The position numbers and the translations under genes were made by a program. From Clostridiales bacterium (lineage in GTDB: Bacteria; Bacillota; Clostridia; Oscillospirales; Oscillospiraceae), in assembly GCA_902363045.1 (NCBI GenBank), contig CABIYX010000011.1, forward strand, positions 67,228 through 84,000: a DNA stretch of 16,773 bases. The letters run 5' to 3'. Numbering within the stretch: the stretch's first letter is position 1; every line of letters starts with the position of its first letter. Below are positions 15,330 through 16,773 of the stretch, piece after piece. The notes under the pieces were generated by a model, which ran no database searches, had not been told where the DNA came from, and worked only from the letters and a program-made list of their open reading frames with translations.

Positions 15330-15358
15330 ATTGTAACCGTTTTCCGCTCCGGACGCAA
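15330..15358 (-). promoter_or_regulatory. Sigma-A promoter of the SDR gene
   Basis: On the minus strand, TTGCGT (15358-15353), 17 bases, TACAAT (15335-15330). The start would be near 15323, about 40 bases before the ATG. It lies in the 340-base gap 15282-15621, which otherwise holds AT-rich sequence, the divergent lipid kinase promoter and that gene's leader; I see no gene in the gap. Confidence 0.65.
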
Positions 15359-15474
15359 GCCCCCAGCCTATCTGTTCTGAAGTTTCATTGTTCACTGCTT
15401 GGGTTTCTGAACTGAAAATTTACATTTTTTTAATGGAACGGTCACAGAATTTTCAAAATGTTTACGGGAATTTC

Positions 15475-15502
15475 TTGCTTTTTTTGCGAACATACATATA
15501 AT
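15475..15502 (+). promoter_or_regulatory. Sigma-A promoter of the lipid kinase gene
   Basis: TTGCTT (15475-15480), 16 bases, perfect TATAAT (15497-15502), in a strongly AT-rich stretch (15411-15507). The start would be near 15509, giving an unusually long leader of about 113 bases. The leader contains a small TGCGGC/GCCGCA hairpin (about 15579-15594) and the 16-base element at 15550-15565. Confidence 0.75.
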
Positions 15503-15549
15503 AATATCGGACTGTCAGGAATGAGGTCCTTCTTCTTTTGGAAGTTGTA

Positions 15550-15565
15550 CGGACAGAATGAACGA
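15550..15565 (+). repeat. 16-base leader element, copy 2 (CGGACAGAATGAACGA)
   Basis: Exact copy, in the sense orientation relative to the downstream gene, of the element in the DUF4015 leader at 14434-14449. Here it lies about 57 bases before the lipid kinase ATG and within the predicted mRNA leader. Confidence 0.6.
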
Positions 15566-15621
15566 CGTCCGGCCAAAATGCGGCAGCCGCCGCACATCAT
15601 AGCATCTCGAGGTAATTTTTT

Positions 15622-16530
15622 ATGAAACGGCTGCTTTTTGTATACAATCCGACCTCCGGCAAGGGGGCTATCACCGGAAATGTGACCACCATCGTGGACG
15701 CCTTTACCAAAGCGGGCTGGCTGGTCACCATCTATCCTACCCAGGGCTCCGGGGACGCTACCCGGGTCACCCGGGAGCTGGCCCCTCAGTTTGACCGGGT
15801 GGTCTGCTGCGGCGGAGACGGCACGCTGAGCGAGACGGCCGCCGGGCTGCTGGCTCTTCCTCAGCCGCCTCTGCTGGGCTATATCCCCTCCGGCTCCACC
15901 AACGACTGCGCCGCCACCCTCCGCATCCCACAGGGCTATAAGCCGGCCGCGGAGCTGGCCGCCGGGGACACCCCTCCGCTGAAGTGGGACATCGGTACCC
16001 TCAACGACCGCCCCTTTGTCTATGTGGCCGCCTTCGGAGCCTTTACGGAGGTGGCCTATGATACCCCACAGGAGCTGAAAAACACCTTCGGCCACCTGGC
16101 CTATATCATGGCGGGGATCGCGTCCCTGCCCTCCATCACGCCTTACCATTTGAAGCTGGAGTACGACGGCCAGACCATTGAGGACGACTTTTTTTATGGC
16201 ATGGTGTGCAACACCTACTCCGTGGGCGGGATCAAAAATCTGCCCACTGACCGCGTGGACCTGAATGACGGCCTGTTTGAGGTCATCTTGGTGCGCAAGC
16301 CCATGAACATCTTCGACATCGGAGCTGGACTTCAGGCCCTGCTCCGCCCCGGCGCGGCGGAGGAGAGCGGCGCGCTGCTCTCCTTCCACGCCGCCCGCCT
16401 CCGCTTCCTCAGTGAGAAGCCCATTCCCTGGACCATTGACGGGGAGTATGGCGGCAGCCATGAGGTCAATGAGGTCCGGAACCACCGCCAGGCCCTGTCC
16501 ATCATTGCCGGGCCGGACGCATCCAGATAG
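15622..16530 (+). CDS. Diacylglycerol kinase-like lipid kinase (YegS/Rv2252/BmrU family)
   Basis: A 302-residue lipid kinase of the diacylglycerol kinase catalytic-domain family; it phosphorylates a lipid alcohol such as diacylglycerol with ATP at the membrane, recycling it to phosphatidate. Motifs: VYNPTSGKG (7-15), the nucleotide-binding GGDGT (64-68), GSTND (91-95), DIGTLNDRPFVYVAAFGAFTEVAY in the second domain, and a C-terminal WTIDGE (near 271). The length is normal and all the usual motifs are present. DgkB-like function is likely, but other lipids are possible. The ATG is preceded by GAGGT about 8 bases upstream. It is a single-gene unit with its own promoter and a strong terminator, just ahead of an insertion sequence. 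Confidence 0.94.
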   Translation: MKRLLFVYNPTSGKGAITGNVTTIVDAFTKAGWLVTIYPTQGSGDATRVTRELAPQFDRVVCCGGDGTLSETAAGLLALPQPPLLGYIPSGSTNDCAATLRIPQGYKPAAELAAGDTPPLKWDIGTLNDRPFVYVAAFGAFTEVAYDTPQELKNTFGHLAYIMAGIASLPSITPYHLKLEYDGQTIEDDFFYGMVCNTYSVGGIKNLPTDRVDLNDGLFEVILVRKPMNIFDIGAGLQALLRPGAAEESGALLSFHAARLRFLSEKPIPWTIDGEYGGSHEVNEVRNHRQALSIIAGPDASR

Positions 16531-16540
16531 ACAGACGGGA

Positions 16541-16576
16541 ACCGCCGCGGAATGGAATGTTCCGCGGCGGTTTTTT
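16541..16576 (+). terminator. Intrinsic terminator of the lipid kinase gene
   Basis: Stem ACCGCCGCGGAA / TTCCGCGGCGGT around a 7-base loop, followed by TTTTTT (16571-16576), 10 bases after the stop codon. Confidence 0.95.
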
Positions 16577-16633
16577 GCGGGGCGGACGGTCATAAGCGGG
16601 GGGAGATAAAAAATTTTGTGCATCTGGTAAGCT

Positions 16634-16674
16634 AAAAGTAGACACTCACAAAGCGGGTGAGTGTCTACTTTTTT
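16634..16674 (+). terminator. 16-bp hairpin with T run at the insertion sequence end
   Basis: AAAAGTAGACACTCAC (16634-16649) pairs perfectly with 16657-16672 around a 7-base loop, and six T follow the stem core (16669-16674). It lies upstream of the transposase start and would block transcription entering the element from the lipid kinase side. Confidence 0.8.
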
Positions 16675-16706
16675 ATATCTGTTAAAATAGGAATAGAGGT
16701 GAAAAG

Positions 16707-16773
16707 ATGGGGAAGAAAGGGATTCCGCATCGAAAATGGAGCAAAGAAGAAAAAATGAAGATAATAAAGCTTC
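16707..16773 (+). CDS. Transposase OrfA / helix-turn-helix protein (3' partial)
   Basis: ATG at 16707 with AGAGGTG at about 16694-16700. Only the first 22 residues are visible, MGKKGIPHRKWSKEEKMKII and on. The basic start followed by KWSKEEKMKIIK matches the opening of IS3-family OrfA helix-turn-helix proteins of Clostridia. It is lysine-rich and low in GC, unlike every other gene here. An extended -10-like TG-T-TAAAAT (16680-16688) lies close upstream. The call rests on few residues. Confidence 0.65.
   Translation, partial: MGKKGIPHRKWSKEEKMKIIKL

Larger units (their letters stand above)
16617..16773 (+). mobile_element. Left end of an insertion sequence, probably IS3 family (IS150-like), truncated by the window
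   Basis: From about 16605 the composition drops sharply (40% G+C in bases 16681-16740 by hand count). A candidate left terminus begins TGTGCATCTGG at 16617 and runs into TAAAAGTAGACAC (16633-16645). From memory, IS150-type ends carry a similar TGT...AAAAGTTAGACA arrangement. A helix-turn-helix-like transposase start follows at 16707. The exact boundary and target duplication cannot be fixed because the right end is outside the window. Confidence 0.5.

Overview
The window looks like the chromosome of a spore-forming, GC-rich Clostridia of the Oscillospiraceae kind (Flavonifractor/Lawsonibacter/Dysosmobacter-like). This is inferred from spoVAD-spoVAE, the LL-diaminopimelate aminotransferase route (dapL), an SLH-domain surface protein, a DUF3842 gene, Firmicutes-type ribosome binding sites and sigma-A promoters in a GC-rich background. 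No species can be named from sequence alone.

Layout. Bases 2-3712 (+) hold most of a large secreted SLH-anchored beta-helix protein whose first codons lie outside the window. A hairpin terminator separates it from the minus-strand pair spoVAD-spoVAE (3806-5232), which is preceded by a sigma-G-like promoter. Reading away from the same intergenic region is a plus-strand cluster at 5382-8017: a sirtuin deacylase (cobB-like), a YigZ/IMPACT-family protein, an unrecognised 146-residue protein and a TraX-like membrane protein. A 20-bp hairpin separates this from a minus-strand block: a DUF3842 protein plus an aldo/keto reductase with ferredoxin-type cysteines (8111-9691), dapL (9893-11110) and a COG2509-type FAD-dependent dehydrogenase (11237-12826). 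A tRNA-Gln(CUG) with its own consensus promoter and terminator follows on the plus strand (13077-13150). Then come a membrane-anchored DUF4015 putative glycoside hydrolase and an SDR reductase on the minus strand (13300-15281), and a YegS/BmrU-type lipid kinase on the plus strand (15622-16530). The window ends in the left part of a low-GC insertion sequence, probably IS3 family, starting near 16617.

How the parts relate. Most genes are housekeeping or sporulation genes in short transcription units, many with recognisable sigma-A promoters and hairpin terminators. spoVAD/spoVAE act in dipicolinic acid uptake into the forespore. dapL feeds lysine and peptidoglycan synthesis. The SDR may belong to elongation factor P modification rather than fatty acid synthesis. 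I found no phage, CRISPR array, toxin-antitoxin or obvious defence system.

The observations most worth checking are: spoVAD-spoVAE without spoVAC next to them; the composition step inside the surface protein; a 16-base element shared by two 5' leaders; a perfect 12-base tandem repeat inside an inverted repeat; the YmfI-like motif of the SDR; and the insertion sequence end. All calls come from reading the sequence; no database search was possible.
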